Below, in pieces: positions 37,319 to 47,039 of a DNA stretch of 64,000 bases; positions within the stretch are counted from its first letter, which is position 1, and every line of letters begins with the position of its first letter. A program made the position numbers and the translations under genes. The DNA lies in contig JAQGHU010000050.1 in the NCBI GenBank assembly GCA_028291515.1, forward strand, positions 124,001-188,000, read 5' to 3'. Under the pieces are notes generated by a model, which saw only the letters and a list, made by a program, of their open reading frames with translations, had not been told where the DNA came from and searched no databases. The DNA comes from Schlesneria sp. GTDB lineage: Bacteria > Planctomycetota > Planctomycetia > Planctomycetales > Planctomycetaceae.

Positions 37319-38806
37319 TCATTTATCGAGCGCAAAGTCGCGGACCTTTTCGTAGAGCGAATTGAGTCGCGCCATAGTCTCCGGGGAATTGAGCGCCTTG
37401 TCCGCAGAGACGTTGTAGAGAGCCGCGAGTTCCTTGAGCAACTGCTTTGGTTCAGTCTCGGCAAACAACGCGATAAAGAACACCGGCCGATCGGACTTTT
37501 CGCTGGCGGGCATCAGCAAGAACGATTCCTGCAACGGCTTGGAATCTTCGGCCTCGCGAATCACCCAGCACGCATCCTTCTGAGCCGGGAACCAGTCGTC
37601 CAGGCACCATTCTTCGTGTGGGTCGTTCTGGATATGTGACTCAGACCACTCCTTAGATGTTGGTGGCCAACCTAACGGCGTTGGCAGCAGCAATTCATCG
37701 TGCTGATTGATTCTGGGTTGATGCCGTTCACAGATTAATGGGCGCACGTAGGGCGAAAGCCGACTATTTGTCAACAGGTCGGCGTTGCGATCTCGCCTGG
37801 CTCCATTGCCATCGAGCAGTGAGTACGCCAGAAATTGAAGTACCGTTGCTTCCTTTTGGATAGACACCCACCGCAGCCGCGTGTTTTCTGGATGCGCCGG
37901 AACGGTCACGAACTCCCCAAGCAACTTCGCGCCATCCTTATTGCCAAGATGAAGATCGGCCGATCGATCGTTGAGGGTGCCGCCTTTCACGTAATCATAC
38001 GAGGGGGTATCGACCACTTTCCCTAACTTCAAAAAGAACGTAGTATCATGTTCCGGTACATACGCGTCCCAAGAAGGGATCTTGACCCCAAGTGGCGCGG
38101 CCGGGACCGAGATCGGGTTCTCACTGAGTTTCCCCGGCTCAAATACTAGGCTGCGCCCATAGACAGAACCGTGATTCTCGCTGGCTTTGTCTTCTGCACG
38201 CCATCCTAAGGATCTCGCCTCGGTCGATAGGGACCACTTTTTGACAGCTTCCGGTCGCGGCAAAATCACAAGCGGAACCAGGACATCTCTGTCATAAATC
38301 GGATTGGCATCGTCCGGGTAAGGACCGGCATTACTTCCCCGATCTTTGTGGTAGAACCGTCGACGCGCCAGAGGCGATGCGTGAATTCCTTCCAGAACGG
38401 CCTGAGCATACTCGGAAAGCACTTCTCCATACTCGTTCGGCATCCCCACCAACGCGGTCAGATCACACATGTTGTTCTCTATCGTTTTGCCAAGCGGTTC
38501 AAGGCGACGTTCGGGATCAACAATGCGAGGCAGTTTCTCGTAGGAACGATCGGTCGCAGGCTGTGAATTGCCGGTACGCTCGGCAAGCGATGCCACACTT
38601 TCGAGATTGCACATCCAGATAGCAATCCCGCCTCCTACTCCGCAACAAACGATGAGAGACAACCAAAGAGGCCAGATTCTGCCGACCATATTCGGTGTCT
38701 CCTCAAGTACGACCGGTCGGCATCGATTACCGCGCGAGAGCAAATCACTAAGCCCATCTAGTGTCTTTGCAACAGCATTTCCTGAATCGCTTGTTGTTTG
38801 CATCAC
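37319..38806 (-). CDS. Paralogue family protein A with conserved C-terminal module
   Basis: 495 residues, no family recognised. A membrane helix at about 47-66 (LWLSLIVCCGVGGGIAIWM) makes it a signal-anchored outside-facing protein. The central 300 residues are moderately similar to the two following paralogues: LVGMPNEY, NPIYDRDVLVPLVILPRP, LGWRAEDKA, GRSLVFEPGKLS, LLGEFVTVPA, LLDGNGARR, LLLPTPLGW. The last 98 residues, from EEWCLDDWFPAQKD to YEKVRDFALDK, are nearly identical in all three. The start overlaps the stop of paralogue B by 4 bp (ATGA). Two Cys in the constant part (WCLDDW, ACWVIRE) may form a disulfide. Confidence 0.8.
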   Translation of the reverse strand: MMQTTSDSGNAVAKTLDGLSDLLSRGNRCRPVVLEETPNMVGRIWPLWLSLIVCCGVGGGIAIWMCNLESVASLAERTGNSQPATDRSYEKLPRIVDPERRLEPLGKTIENNMCDLTALVGMPNEYGEVLSEYAQAVLEGIHASPLARRRFYHKDRGSNAGPYPDDANPIYDRDVLVPLVILPRPEAVKKWSLSTEARSLGWRAEDKASENHGSVYGRSLVFEPGKLSENPISVPAAPLGVKIPSWDAYVPEHDTTFFLKLGKVVDTPSYDYVKGGTLNDRSADLHLGNKDGAKLLGEFVTVPAHPENTRLRWVSIQKEATVLQFLAYSLLDGNGARRDRNADLLTNSRLSPYVRPLICERHQPRINQHDELLLPTPLGWPPTSKEWSESHIQNDPHEEWCLDDWFPAQKDACWVIREAEDSKPLQESFLLMPASEKSDRPVFFIALFAETEPKQLLKELAALYNVSADKALNSPETMARLNSLYEKVRDFALDK

Positions 38807-40161
38807 TTATCGAGTGGAAAGTCGCGGACCTTTTCGTAGAGTGACTGAAGTCGCGCCATCGTGTCCGGGGAACTGAGAGCCTTGTCCGCTGAAACGTTGT
38901 ACAGAGCCGCAAGCTCCTTGATCAACTGCTTTGGTTCGGCCTCGGCAAATAGAGCGATAAAGAACACCGGCCGATCCGACTTTTCGCTCGCGGGCATCAG
39001 CAAGAACGACTCCTGAAGCGGCTTGGAATCCTCCGCTTCACGAATCACCCAACACGTATCCTTTTGTGCTGGAAACCAGTCGTCAAGACACCATTCTTCG
39101 TGGGCGGTGGAGTACTTGGATTCTGAGGATGTTGGAGCCCAACCCAGGGGAGTGGGCAGCAACAATTGATCATGCTGTTTGGATTTGGGTTGATGAAGAT
39201 CACAACGCAGTGGTCGCACGTACTGCGATACTGGGGGGCCTGCCGATGAGTCAATCCATTGCCTTCGTCTCGCTCCGTTGCCATCGACAACCATATAAGC
39301 AAGAAAGCGACGGGCATTTGAGCCGTTCCCAACTGACGCCCAACGGAGCCGAAAGTTGCCGACATACGCCGGAACAATGAGGAGTTCTGCGAGAAGAATG
39401 GCACCGCCTTTTTCACCAAGTTGCAGTGCCTCTGTGTCGTCGACCGGATTAAGACCCACACTATCATAACTCGGAGTGACGACGATCTTTCCCAACTCTA
39501 GAGAGTAACTGCTGTCTTGTTCCGGAACGTATGCATCCCATGAAGGAATAAAAGATTCGAACGGCGCTGCCGGAAGCACATACGGATTCTGACTCAGTTT
39601 CCCCGGCTCAAAAATCAGAGTGCGTCCATAAACGGAGCCGCGATTCTGGATGGCTTTGTCTTCTGCAATCCACCCCAGCGCATGGGCCTGATTCGAGGAT
39701 GCCCACCTCCTGACCGCATTGGGACGAGGGAAAACGACGAGAGGTACGTTCACCTCTCTATCATAAATGGGATTCGCATCGTCCGGAAAAGGATCCGGTG
39801 GGATCTTGTCATCTGGACCGCGCACACGATCTTTGTGGTAGTACCGCCGACGTGTGATAGGGGCGGCCTTGATCGCCGAAATAGCGGCATCCACATACTC
39901 CGAAACAAGCGCGGAATAGGCATCCGGCATCCCAACGAATGCAGAAGTGTCAATGAGTTTGTCATCTGCTTTGTCTGGTAGCGTCCGCTGGCGACGCTCG
40001 GGATCTCGAATAGGAACAAACTGCTTGTACGACAGTTTATTCGGCATTTCCGAATAGATGACGGTGGAGATCCCAACCATTCCTCCAGCGAGCGCAGCAA
40101 CCAGAAGCACAGACAAGGCCGACATTCGCTGACCGCACATATTCACGCTCTCCGCCATCAA
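38803..40161 (-). CDS. Paralogue family protein B with conserved C-terminal module
   Basis: 452 residues, same family as the genes on both sides; unrecognised. Its N-terminal membrane helix is at about 15-34 (ALSVLLVAALAGGMVGISTV). The shared landmarks are LVGMPDAY, NPIYDREVNVPLVVFPRP, LGWIAEDKA, GRTLIFEPGKLSQN, SWDAYVPEQDSS, DGNGARR and LLLPTPLGWAP. Its C-terminal module differs from A at about 7 of 98 residues. It is translationally coupled to paralogue A by a 4-bp overlap. The central part differs enough from A and C to suggest a variable ligand-facing domain, but this is inference. Confidence 0.8.
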   Translation of the reverse strand: MMAESVNMCGQRMSALSVLLVAALAGGMVGISTVIYSEMPNKLSYKQFVPIRDPERRQRTLPDKADDKLIDTSAFVGMPDAYSALVSEYVDAAISAIKAAPITRRRYYHKDRVRGPDDKIPPDPFPDDANPIYDREVNVPLVVFPRPNAVRRWASSNQAHALGWIAEDKAIQNRGSVYGRTLIFEPGKLSQNPYVLPAAPFESFIPSWDAYVPEQDSSYSLELGKIVVTPSYDSVGLNPVDDTEALQLGEKGGAILLAELLIVPAYVGNFRLRWASVGNGSNARRFLAYMVVDGNGARRRQWIDSSAGPPVSQYVRPLRCDLHQPKSKQHDQLLLPTPLGWAPTSSESKYSTAHEEWCLDDWFPAQKDTCWVIREAEDSKPLQESFLLMPASEKSDRPVFFIALFAEAEPKQLIKELAALYNVSADKALSSPDTMARLQSLYEKVRDFPLDK

Positions 40162-40376
40162 GCCGATTTCTGCATCGGCTCAGCCGAGCAGAGATGAGCT
40201 GCGATAGCTCGCCGACATCCCGTTGACATGACGATATAACCGGACTACCGCCATTGGCAACCAGTCCATATCGAATACACAACTCATCCGTCAGTCCCAT
40301 CTCTCGCATTGCATAAACTGCTTGCACATCACGGTTAGTATGCCGGCCTCTGTGTATCCTGTTAATATTTGGCGAT

Positions 40377-41324
40377 TCATTCGCGAACCGCGGCAACACG
40401 AAAGCCACCCAGGTTACCTTCGGGTTCCGGGGAGGCACCATCCCGAGACGCTGATCGGCAATGATCGGCATCGGAGACCCATGAGCCTCCGCGGTGCATG
40501 ACTATGTCCCCGGAATCAGAATTGGGGTCTCGACCTCCCGGAAGCTCGATGCTATACCGGTCGCTACACCATTCCCAGACGTTCCCATACATGTCTTTCA
40601 GCCCCCAAGGATTCGGCTTCTTCAGTCCGACGACGTGGGCATTGTCCTCCTGTTTTTTATAGGCATTTTCGTAAAACCAGGCATAGTCCTCCAATTCCGC
40701 CCCAACATCACCGAACGAAAACCTTGTCTTCGTACCTGCACGACATGCATATTCCCATTGCGCCTCGGTTGGCAATGCATATTTCCACCCTTGGGGCAAT
40801 CGCCCCTCTTTGCGTTCATTAGTAGTGAGCCTCGCGCAATATGAAGCGGCATCTTGATGATTGATGTGGCAGGCCGCGACATTCTCCCATCCTTTCCCCG
40901 AGTGTTGGCCGCTCTAGGTCGATATCTCCATCAGCTTCCGCCACTGGCCTTCGGTAACTTCCGTTTCGCCAAGCCAAAATCCCTTTGTTAACGTTACATT
41001 CACTTGATCTTCATCACGATGTCGACCGCGTTCTTCCTCTGGACTTCCCATGGTAAACACTCCCGGTGGACACCAGCGATAGACAGTTCCAGCAAGTTCG
41101 AGACGATCACCGGCGTTTTTCCCTTCGACAACCGAAATTGCTGGCGATCCCGATTCAAGAGTGATCGAGTTTTTAAACAACGCACCTGCATCTTCCGAAC
41201 TCCTGGAAACGCCTGAATTGAGTGCGAATCGCAACAGGAGAAGAAACACCAGAACAATCAGAGAAACAACGCAATATGCCTTAACAACTGAAGAACACCA
41301 TTTCATCTTTATAGCCTTCTCCAA
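40377..41324 (-). pseudogene. SUMF1/formylglycine-generating-enzyme-like gene broken by one in-frame TAG
   Basis: Frame of 315 sense positions with one TAG at 40914-40916; everything else is in register across it. A membrane helix lies at about 17-33. The first part has WCPPGVFTMGSPEEE and TLTKGFWLGETEVTEGQW; after the stop come WENVAACHINHQDAASYC, LPTEAQWEYACRAG, NPWGLKDMYGNVWEW, HRGGSWVSDADHCRSASR and GGFRVA, all standard for the FGE-sulfatase domain. Relatives often read PWSGQ at this place; TGG to TAG would explain the stop, followed here by SGQ. As it stands the product would end after about 136 residues, before the core fold. A sequencing error or readthrough is possible. It sits between paralogues B and C. 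Confidence 0.82.
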
Positions 41325-41415
41325 TCTAGGAGCACGGCAAAGGGGTCAGGTCCACTTGAGGCTGTGCCGAGTACCCCAGTTATCTAGAACCGAGCCGATC
41401 GCTTTATCGTCTGCA

Positions 41416-42729
41416 TCATTTGTCGAGCGGAAAGTCGCGGACCTTTTCGTAGAGCGAATTGAGTCGCTCCATCGTTTCCGGGGAATTCAGGGCCTTGTCA
41501 GCAGACACGTTGTAGAGAGCCGCAAGTTCCTTGAGCAACTGCTTCGGCTCTGTTTCGGCAAACAGAGCGATAAAGAACACCGGCCGATCCGATTTCTCGC
41601 TGGCAGGCATCAGCAAGAACGATTCCTGCAACGGTTTGGAATCCTCTGCCTCGCGAATTACCCAGCACGCATCCTTCTGAGCTGGGAACCAGTCGTCTAG
41701 GCACCAGTCTTCGCACGGGTTGGTGTCAGTGTCGTATCGGCTCATTTCTTCATCGTTCGCGGCCCAGATCAACGGTGTAGGTAGCAACATCGCGTTATGA
41801 TTGCCGACCTTCACTTGGTGCTGAGTACAGGTCATTGAACGGACGAGATTAGACGTCTCTGGAGCTTCGGGGCGCATCGCCCCGTTGCCATCTACCAAAG
41901 CATAGGCGGGGAATTTTCGAACCGACTTTCCTTCGCGGATCATGACCCACCGTAAACGCGAATTCTTGGCGAATGGGGCAGTTGAAATGAACTCGCCCTG
42001 CAGCGTTGCGCCGCCCGATACCCCTAACCTGAGCGAGGAGGCCTCATCAGCAAGCATCCCGTTGCGGTCATACCTCGGAGACGTCACCATTTTCCCGGCC
42101 CTGAGGAGTAGATCTCCGTCCACAAATATTCCTGGCGACAGACCAGATCCATGTGGCATCGCAGGTGTTGCTACCGGGGTCACGCTCTTACGCCCGCGCT
42201 GAAACACAATTGTGCGTCCAAATTGGGAGGGGAGTTTATCAAACGCCTTGTCGATTGTCCTCCATCCTAAGTCTTTAGCTCGTACGGACGCAGACCAAGC
42301 TGCCAACTGAGCCGGCCGGGGCAGCAGCAGCAGGGGAACTGTCACATCTCGATCGTAGACGGGATTGCATGACGCAGGAAATATCGCCTCTCCTGGGATA
42401 CGCTTGTTAAAGTAGCGGCCTCTCATCAACGACGGCGCCTCTATCGCCTCGCGAATCTCGCCGATGTAGGCTGACGTCGCAACGATGTATTCTTCAGGCA
42501 TGCCAACCAGCGCCTCGCCGCTAATCGACTCATCGCTGTCGCTCGCTTCGAGGCGCTTAAGCCGGGACTCGGCATCCTCATGCCCTCGAAATCCCACATA
42601 CACCTCGGGGATCGCCAACGTTGTCTTCACCGCATCGTTCACTTGAGCCATACTCACTTCACTGCAAAGAGCAACACAGATCACGCACACAAAAAGACCA
42701 CCATGACTAATGCCAATTATCTTATGCAT
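41416..42729 (-). CDS. Paralogue family protein C with conserved C-terminal module
   Basis: 437 residues; unrecognised, third member of the family. Here the N-terminus is a cleavable signal peptide (about 1-28, ending SMAQ) rather than an anchor. Landmarks shared with A and B: LVGMPEEY, NPVYDRDVTVPLLLLPRP, LGWRTIDKA, GRTIVFQRG, LLRAGKMVTSPRYD, LVDGNGAMR, LLLPTPLIWA. The last 98 residues differ from A at only about 3 positions while many third codon positions differ, so the module is under strong purifying selection. Downstream of the stop all three share AAATGATGCAGAC-like bases. Confidence 0.8.
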   Translation of the reverse strand: MHKIIGISHGGLFVCVICVALCSEVSMAQVNDAVKTTLAIPEVYVGFRGHEDAESRLKRLEASDSDESISGEALVGMPEEYIVATSAYIGEIREAIEAPSLMRGRYFNKRIPGEAIFPASCNPVYDRDVTVPLLLLPRPAQLAAWSASVRAKDLGWRTIDKAFDKLPSQFGRTIVFQRGRKSVTPVATPAMPHGSGLSPGIFVDGDLLLRAGKMVTSPRYDRNGMLADEASSLRLGVSGGATLQGEFISTAPFAKNSRLRWVMIREGKSVRKFPAYALVDGNGAMRPEAPETSNLVRSMTCTQHQVKVGNHNAMLLPTPLIWAANDEEMSRYDTDTNPCEDWCLDDWFPAQKDACWVIREAEDSKPLQESFLLMPASEKSDRPVFFIALFAETEPKQLLKELAALYNVSADKALNSPETMERLNSLYEKVRDFPLDK

Positions 42730-42770
42730 TTCTTCTTGCCTGTGAACGCCGACTGATTTACATCAGTGCC

Positions 42771-43196
42771 CTATCGCGAAAAAAAGGCGGCTGCGTCAAG
42801 CCCGCTTGGATTCGGATCGACCTCCTCTACGGGAACGCTCTGTTGAGGATAGTAATTGTCGACGTTCACTGTTCCAGAAATCCCTCTGAGCACGTTTCCA
42901 AAGCGAGTTCGAATCGCTGGGTCAGTATGCCATGGCTGTGGTTCACCAGGGCGCTTTGCCTGCCAGAGTTGTCGATTCGGCGAATACTCCGTCCTCGTAA
43001 TGCTCGAGTATCTATAATAGTTCGGGCTAGTCATAATCTCAGGCACAGCGATCGTCGACACAGCATTCAGGCTCGCATACGGCCCATTCACTAGTGAATA
43101 CTGCGGATCCACAAGCCAATAATTTGCACCATTCTGAACCACGATCATGTTATGACCTGTAGATTCTCCATTTTTAACTCCAAATACATCTATAAA
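42771..43196 (-). pseudogene. In-frame continuation of the LEPR protein: rest of the peptidase-like domain
   Basis: Directly in register with the preceding frame after a single TAA at 43197-43199: the 142 codons read FIDVFGVKNGESTGHNMIVV, then NGANYWLVDPQ, and end SGLDAAAFFSR. STGHNMIVV and WLVDPQ supply the His and Asp expected for the cysteine-peptidase/transglutaminase-like fold whose Cys (FDCDDYA) lies before the stop. The first Met here is at codon 17 (43148), after the His, so a separate product would lack it. The piece therefore looks like the detached end of one gene rather than an independent one. Confidence 0.75.
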
Positions 43197-46100
43197 TTAA
43201 ATATAAATACTGTCATCTCTAACAAAATGCCTGTTGAGGTAGTTATACATTGCATCTGCGTAATCGTCGCAATCAAACCCAGTTTTTGGTTGCTGGGTGA
43301 CAACGTATCCAAACCACGAAGTCTTTTTGTTCGTGTCTTTTACGTAAAAGCCTTTATTTGCCACGTCCCCGAGCCTTGAATCATCGACCACGTCCTTTAG
43401 GTCTCGGGTAAATGCTGCCTTTGCCTGATTTGCCGCTGCGGCAGTCACTTGTTGCCCGGGAGTCGGTCCATCACTGATCGCCAGTGTGGCAGCGCCCTGA
43501 CTCAATGCGTTCATTGCGTATGTCACGACCGCGCCGAACGCGGTGCTATCCTGACTGATTTTCTGCTTCGCAGCATCGCCTTCGATGTCGCTGACTTCCT
43601 GTGCGGCAGTGGCCTGAGCATTCACTGCGGCCAATGCGTCAGCAGCTTCGGCGTTTGCAGCCGCCTGTGTTGCGGATGAGGCAGTAATGATTGCTTGATT
43701 ACCGGCATTGACTTCGGCGTCCGCGGCCGTCTGTATTGCCGGAGCTACCGTCGTGGCGAACGTATTTGCGTCGGCTGCTAGCGTGTTGGTCACCAGTGTC
43801 GCTGCTGTTGTGACCGTGTTGGATCGCGTCTTGGCGTGGTCAGCCTGATCATTGTGGTAGGTCAGCCAGCCGCCGGCGACATCGTGGTTCCATTGGTTGC
43901 TGGCGTCCATGTAGGCCTTCGACGCCGAGTAGCCGGACGTGGTCCTCGCAATGTCGAACGTGTACGATGCGGCGTTGATCGCGGCCTGGTAGGTCGCGTA
44001 AGGATCGCCTCCGGAGCCGGCCCAATTGTTCCAGGCTGTAATCGCCGCGCCGTCGATGGCGATCTCTTCCTGCTCCATGGCATCGGCATCAGCCTTCATT
44101 TTGGCGGTGTAGGCATCGCCCAGCGCCAGTTCGTATTGCTGCGCGAGGCCGTTGATCGCATGTGAATACGTGTCTCCTGCATCCGCATCCGCATTCGATT
44201 GAGTCGCCAGCGCGGCATCGATCGCCAGTGATAACGCGAGATTCGCGGCCGCATCATCGATCACTTGAGTTTCCGCCAACGCATCCAACTGGATCTGATA
44301 AGCCGTCTCGGCCGCCGTATCGGCCAGCAGTTGAGTCTGCTCGGCGGAATCGATGGCCAGCATCTCTGTTTCAGCCGCCGCCGCATCGTTCTGCTGCTGA
44401 GTGGCCGCATCAGCATCGATCGCATGGACAAACACATCTTGTGCGGTCGCATCGTTATTGGAAGCAGTCTGCGCCGCCGTCGCTTCCTGGGCAATCTCTG
44501 TTTCGTAGGCGCTGACCATCGTAGCTTCATATGCTGCCAAAGCATCTGCCAAGTCGCCTGCGGTCGCATTAGGGTCATTGGCCACGGCATTGTACGCCGC
44601 ATCGGCATTCGTCTGCGCCGTGCTGAACGCCAGTTCCGCTGCCGCCGTCGCGCTGTCATACGTCGCCTCATCGCTGGTCAGAGCTGATTGCAGGGCGGTC
44701 CACGCCGTTCCATATGCCGCATCATATGCCGCTTGATCGGCAGCCACCGTATTCTGATAGGCATCGTCCGCTGCTGAGCCAGCAGATTCATAAGCAGCCA
44801 AATCTTGCAGTTCTGTTTGGAACACGGCATTCGAGGCCGCGGCGGCACCCGCGGCATACGTCGCCTGATCGGCAGCGATTGTGGCCGTATTGGCGGCCTG
44901 GGCACTGGTCGCAGTGCCGGTGTAGGCGGCCAGATCGGAAGCGATCGCCGCATTGTAGGTGTCTTGAGCCGGTTGAGCGCCCGACTGGTAGGTTGTCCAA
45001 GCCCCATTCGAGGCGGACGTGTAGGTCGCCTGATCGCTGGCTTCGGCCTGGGCTGCGGTGGACTGCGCCGAAGAGACCGCGGCCAGGTAACCCGAATCTT
45101 GCGACAGGTTGAAATAGCCGCCGCTCGATGAGGCACCGCCGTTGGACATCGCATTCATCAAGGCCGTGCTGGCGGCGGACTGCGCAGACAGCATCGCCGC
45201 ATAGGCGACCGTCCATGCGGCTTGACTGGTGGCATTCGCCGCCGTGTCGGTGGCGGTCTGGGTGGCGCTGGCCGTGTTCTTCACCGCCTGATACGTCGTC
45301 CACGACGTGTTGTCCGCGGTCGACTGAGTTTGCCAGGCCGTGGAGACGGACGAATTATAGGCGTTCTGAGCGGACTGATCCGCGGCCGATTGGGCCGCCG
45401 CAGCGGATGATTCGATGTTCCCCTCGATCTGCTCAGCCGCCTGATCCTGGCTAGCCTCGGTCGCGATGGCCCCGGCTTCCGCCGTGTTCAGTTGGTTCTG
45501 TGCCGCCTGATCGTTGGCATACTTCGCGTTCAAGGCGTTTTGTACGGCTGTATTGTACAGGTCGACTGCGTTCTGGTCCGAGGCATTGGCGGTGGTTTGA
45601 TCCGCCGCGATTGTCTGGTAGTAGGTGTTGTTAGCTGCCGCCAACGCGGCCAGGATCGCATCCAACGCAGGGTCGCCGGTCGACGTGCCACCGCCGGAGG
45701 ATCCAGAACCCGAAGAACTGCCGGATCCACTCCCTGACGAAGACGTGCTTCCCGAACCGCTGCCTGAGGACGAGCCACTACCACTGCCGGAGGTCGAACT
45801 GCTTCCGCTCCCGCTTCCTGAGCCGGAACCAGAACCGAGGGCGACTTGGTCAGCCAGGGAGAGGGCCGATGTGCCGCTCGAGGTGGTCACGGTCACATCG
45901 ACGGTGCCCGTCAAGCTCGACGGGACGGTTGCCATGATGGAAGTGCTCGACAGCACCATGAAGCTAACGCTCTGCCCACCGACGGTGACGGTCGAAACGT
46001 TGACGAAGTTCGTGCCGGTGATCGTCAGCGAACCGCTGGCGGGTGGAGTCACGCCGGTGACGGTCGGCGGCACCTGCGCCGCCGTGAACGTGAAATGATC

Positions 46101-47039
46101 GACGGTCGAGGCTGAGGACATCCCGCTCGCGGACACCACGACGACGTCCACCGTCCCCGCGGACTCGGCAGGCGCCACCGCGGTGATCGACGAATCCGAG
46201 TTGACCGTGAACGATGTGGCGAGCGTGCTGCCGAAGTAGACCTGCGTGGCTTGGTTGAAGCCCGAACCGCTGATGTAAACCGTCGTCCCACCGGTCGTGC
46301 TGCCGGAGCCATTCATCAGGCCAGAAACAACCGGGGCTGACGACCCGCTGGATGAGCCGGATCCGCTACCGCTGCCAGAGGTCGAACTGCTCCCGCTTCC
46401 GGAGGTGGATGTGCTGCCCGAGCCACTCCCCGAGGAAGATCCGCTGCCAGAGCCGGATGACGATCCACTCCCCGACGTGGAGGTGCTCCCCGAACCGCTA
46501 CCTGATGAAGAGCCGCTTCCGGATCCACTGGCGGGCTGGATCGTGACTGTGACCGTCGCTGTGGACTGATCGCCCGCCGCGTCAGAAACGGTGTACGTGA
46601 ACGTCTCGGTGCCGGTGTAACCGTAAGTCGGCGTGAACAGCAACTGGTCGGGGGCTGAACTTCCCGATCCGCTGCCTGACGAACTGCCACTTCCACTCCC
46701 CGACGAACTGCCGCTACCACTGCTGGCATGCTGGATCGACACCGAGCCATAGCCCGGTGTCTGCACCGACGTAATCGTCATCGCGCCGCCCGTGCTGGTA
46801 TCGTTGGACAGCACGTCCAGCAGCATCGGTGGCGCGGTCAGCGTCTGGGCATCCTGTTGCTCCTGGTAGCTGTCATTCACCGCAGCGACGGCACTCATCA
46901 CCCGGCGGGGTTCCAGGACTTCCACCATCGCCGCAACGTTCGACAGGGACTGCGCCCGCCGAGGGGTGACTTTGAGACGCTCCTGCGTGTTAAACCCGAG
47001 ACGACTTCGCAATGCCACCAACCAGTTGAACAACAGCAT
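43197..47039 (-). CDS. LEPR-motif surface protein: Ser-Gly repeats, IPT folds, Ala-rich rod, split cysteine-peptidase-like end
   Basis: 1280 residues. Residues 42-45 are LEPR (VEVLEPRRVMSA), the planctomycete LEPR-xLL type targeting motif. A cadherin/VCBS-like repeat follows (DVLSNDTS, TPTYGYTGTETFTYTVSD). Ser-Gly stretches (GSGSSSGSGS units) at about 107-130, 170-232 and 400-450 link two IPT/TIG folds (GGTTVYISGSGFNQATQV; SGSLTITGTNFVNVSTV). From about 470 to 1190 there is an Ala/Gln/Thr/Asp-rich rod, probably helical. The C-terminus has GFDCDDYADAMYNYL (Cys1257), a cysteine-peptidase/transglutaminase-like nucleophile site, but a TAA stop cuts the domain 23 residues later; the missing half is in frame downstream. 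A large secreted or wall-located protein is likely. Confidence 0.88.
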   Translation of the reverse strand: MLLFNWLVALRSRLGFNTQERLKVTPRRAQSLSNVAAMVEVLEPRRVMSAVAAVNDSYQEQQDAQTLTAPPMLLDVLSNDTSTGGAMTITSVQTPGYGSVSIQHASSGSGSSSGSGSGSSSGSGSGSSAPDQLLFTPTYGYTGTETFTYTVSDAAGDQSTATVTVTIQPASGSGSGSSSGSGSGSTSTSGSGSSSGSGSGSSSGSGSGSTSTSGSGSSSTSGSGSGSGSSSGSSAPVVSGLMNGSGSTTGGTTVYISGSGFNQATQVYFGSTLATSFTVNSDSSITAVAPAESAGTVDVVVVSASGMSSASTVDHFTFTAAQVPPTVTGVTPPASGSLTITGTNFVNVSTVTVGGQSVSFMVLSSTSIMATVPSSLTGTVDVTVTTSSGTSALSLADQVALGSGSGSGSGSGSSSTSGSGSGSSSGSGSGSTSSSGSGSGSSSGSGSSGGGTSTGDPALDAILAALAAANNTYYQTIAADQTTANASDQNAVDLYNTAVQNALNAKYANDQAAQNQLNTAEAGAIATEASQDQAAEQIEGNIESSAAAAQSAADQSAQNAYNSSVSTAWQTQSTADNTSWTTYQAVKNTASATQTATDTAANATSQAAWTVAYAAMLSAQSAASTALMNAMSNGGASSSGGYFNLSQDSGYLAAVSSAQSTAAQAEASDQATYTSASNGAWTTYQSGAQPAQDTYNAAIASDLAAYTGTATSAQAANTATIAADQATYAAGAAAASNAVFQTELQDLAAYESAGSAADDAYQNTVAADQAAYDAAYGTAWTALQSALTSDEATYDSATAAAELAFSTAQTNADAAYNAVANDPNATAGDLADALAAYEATMVSAYETEIAQEATAAQTASNNDATAQDVFVHAIDADAATQQQNDAAAAETEMLAIDSAEQTQLLADTAAETAYQIQLDALAETQVIDDAAANLALSLAIDAALATQSNADADAGDTYSHAINGLAQQYELALGDAYTAKMKADADAMEQEEIAIDGAAITAWNNWAGSGGDPYATYQAAINAASYTFDIARTTSGYSASKAYMDASNQWNHDVAGGWLTYHNDQADHAKTRSNTVTTAATLVTNTLAADANTFATTVAPAIQTAADAEVNAGNQAIITASSATQAAANAEAADALAAVNAQATAAQEVSDIEGDAAKQKISQDSTAFGAVVTYAMNALSQGAATLAISDGPTPGQQVTAAAANQAKAAFTRDLKDVVDDSRLGDVANKGFYVKDTNKKTSWFGYVVTQQPKTGFDCDDYADAMYNYLNRHFVRDDSIYI

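Noticed and set aside
40377-40799. A separate short SUMF1 gene starting at a TTG
   Set aside because: The frame continues upstream without break to the TAG at 40914-40916 and the upstream codons match the family, so it is the second half of a broken gene.
40914-43199. Stop codon reassignment to explain the in-frame TAG and TAA
   Set aside because: Many intact genes in the window end with TAG or TAA at the expected place, and the two interrupted genes use different stops.
45690-46730. Tandem DNA repeat or CRISPR-like array
   Set aside because: The repetitive DNA is the coding sequence of Ser-Gly stretches within the LEPR protein; there are no regular spacers.
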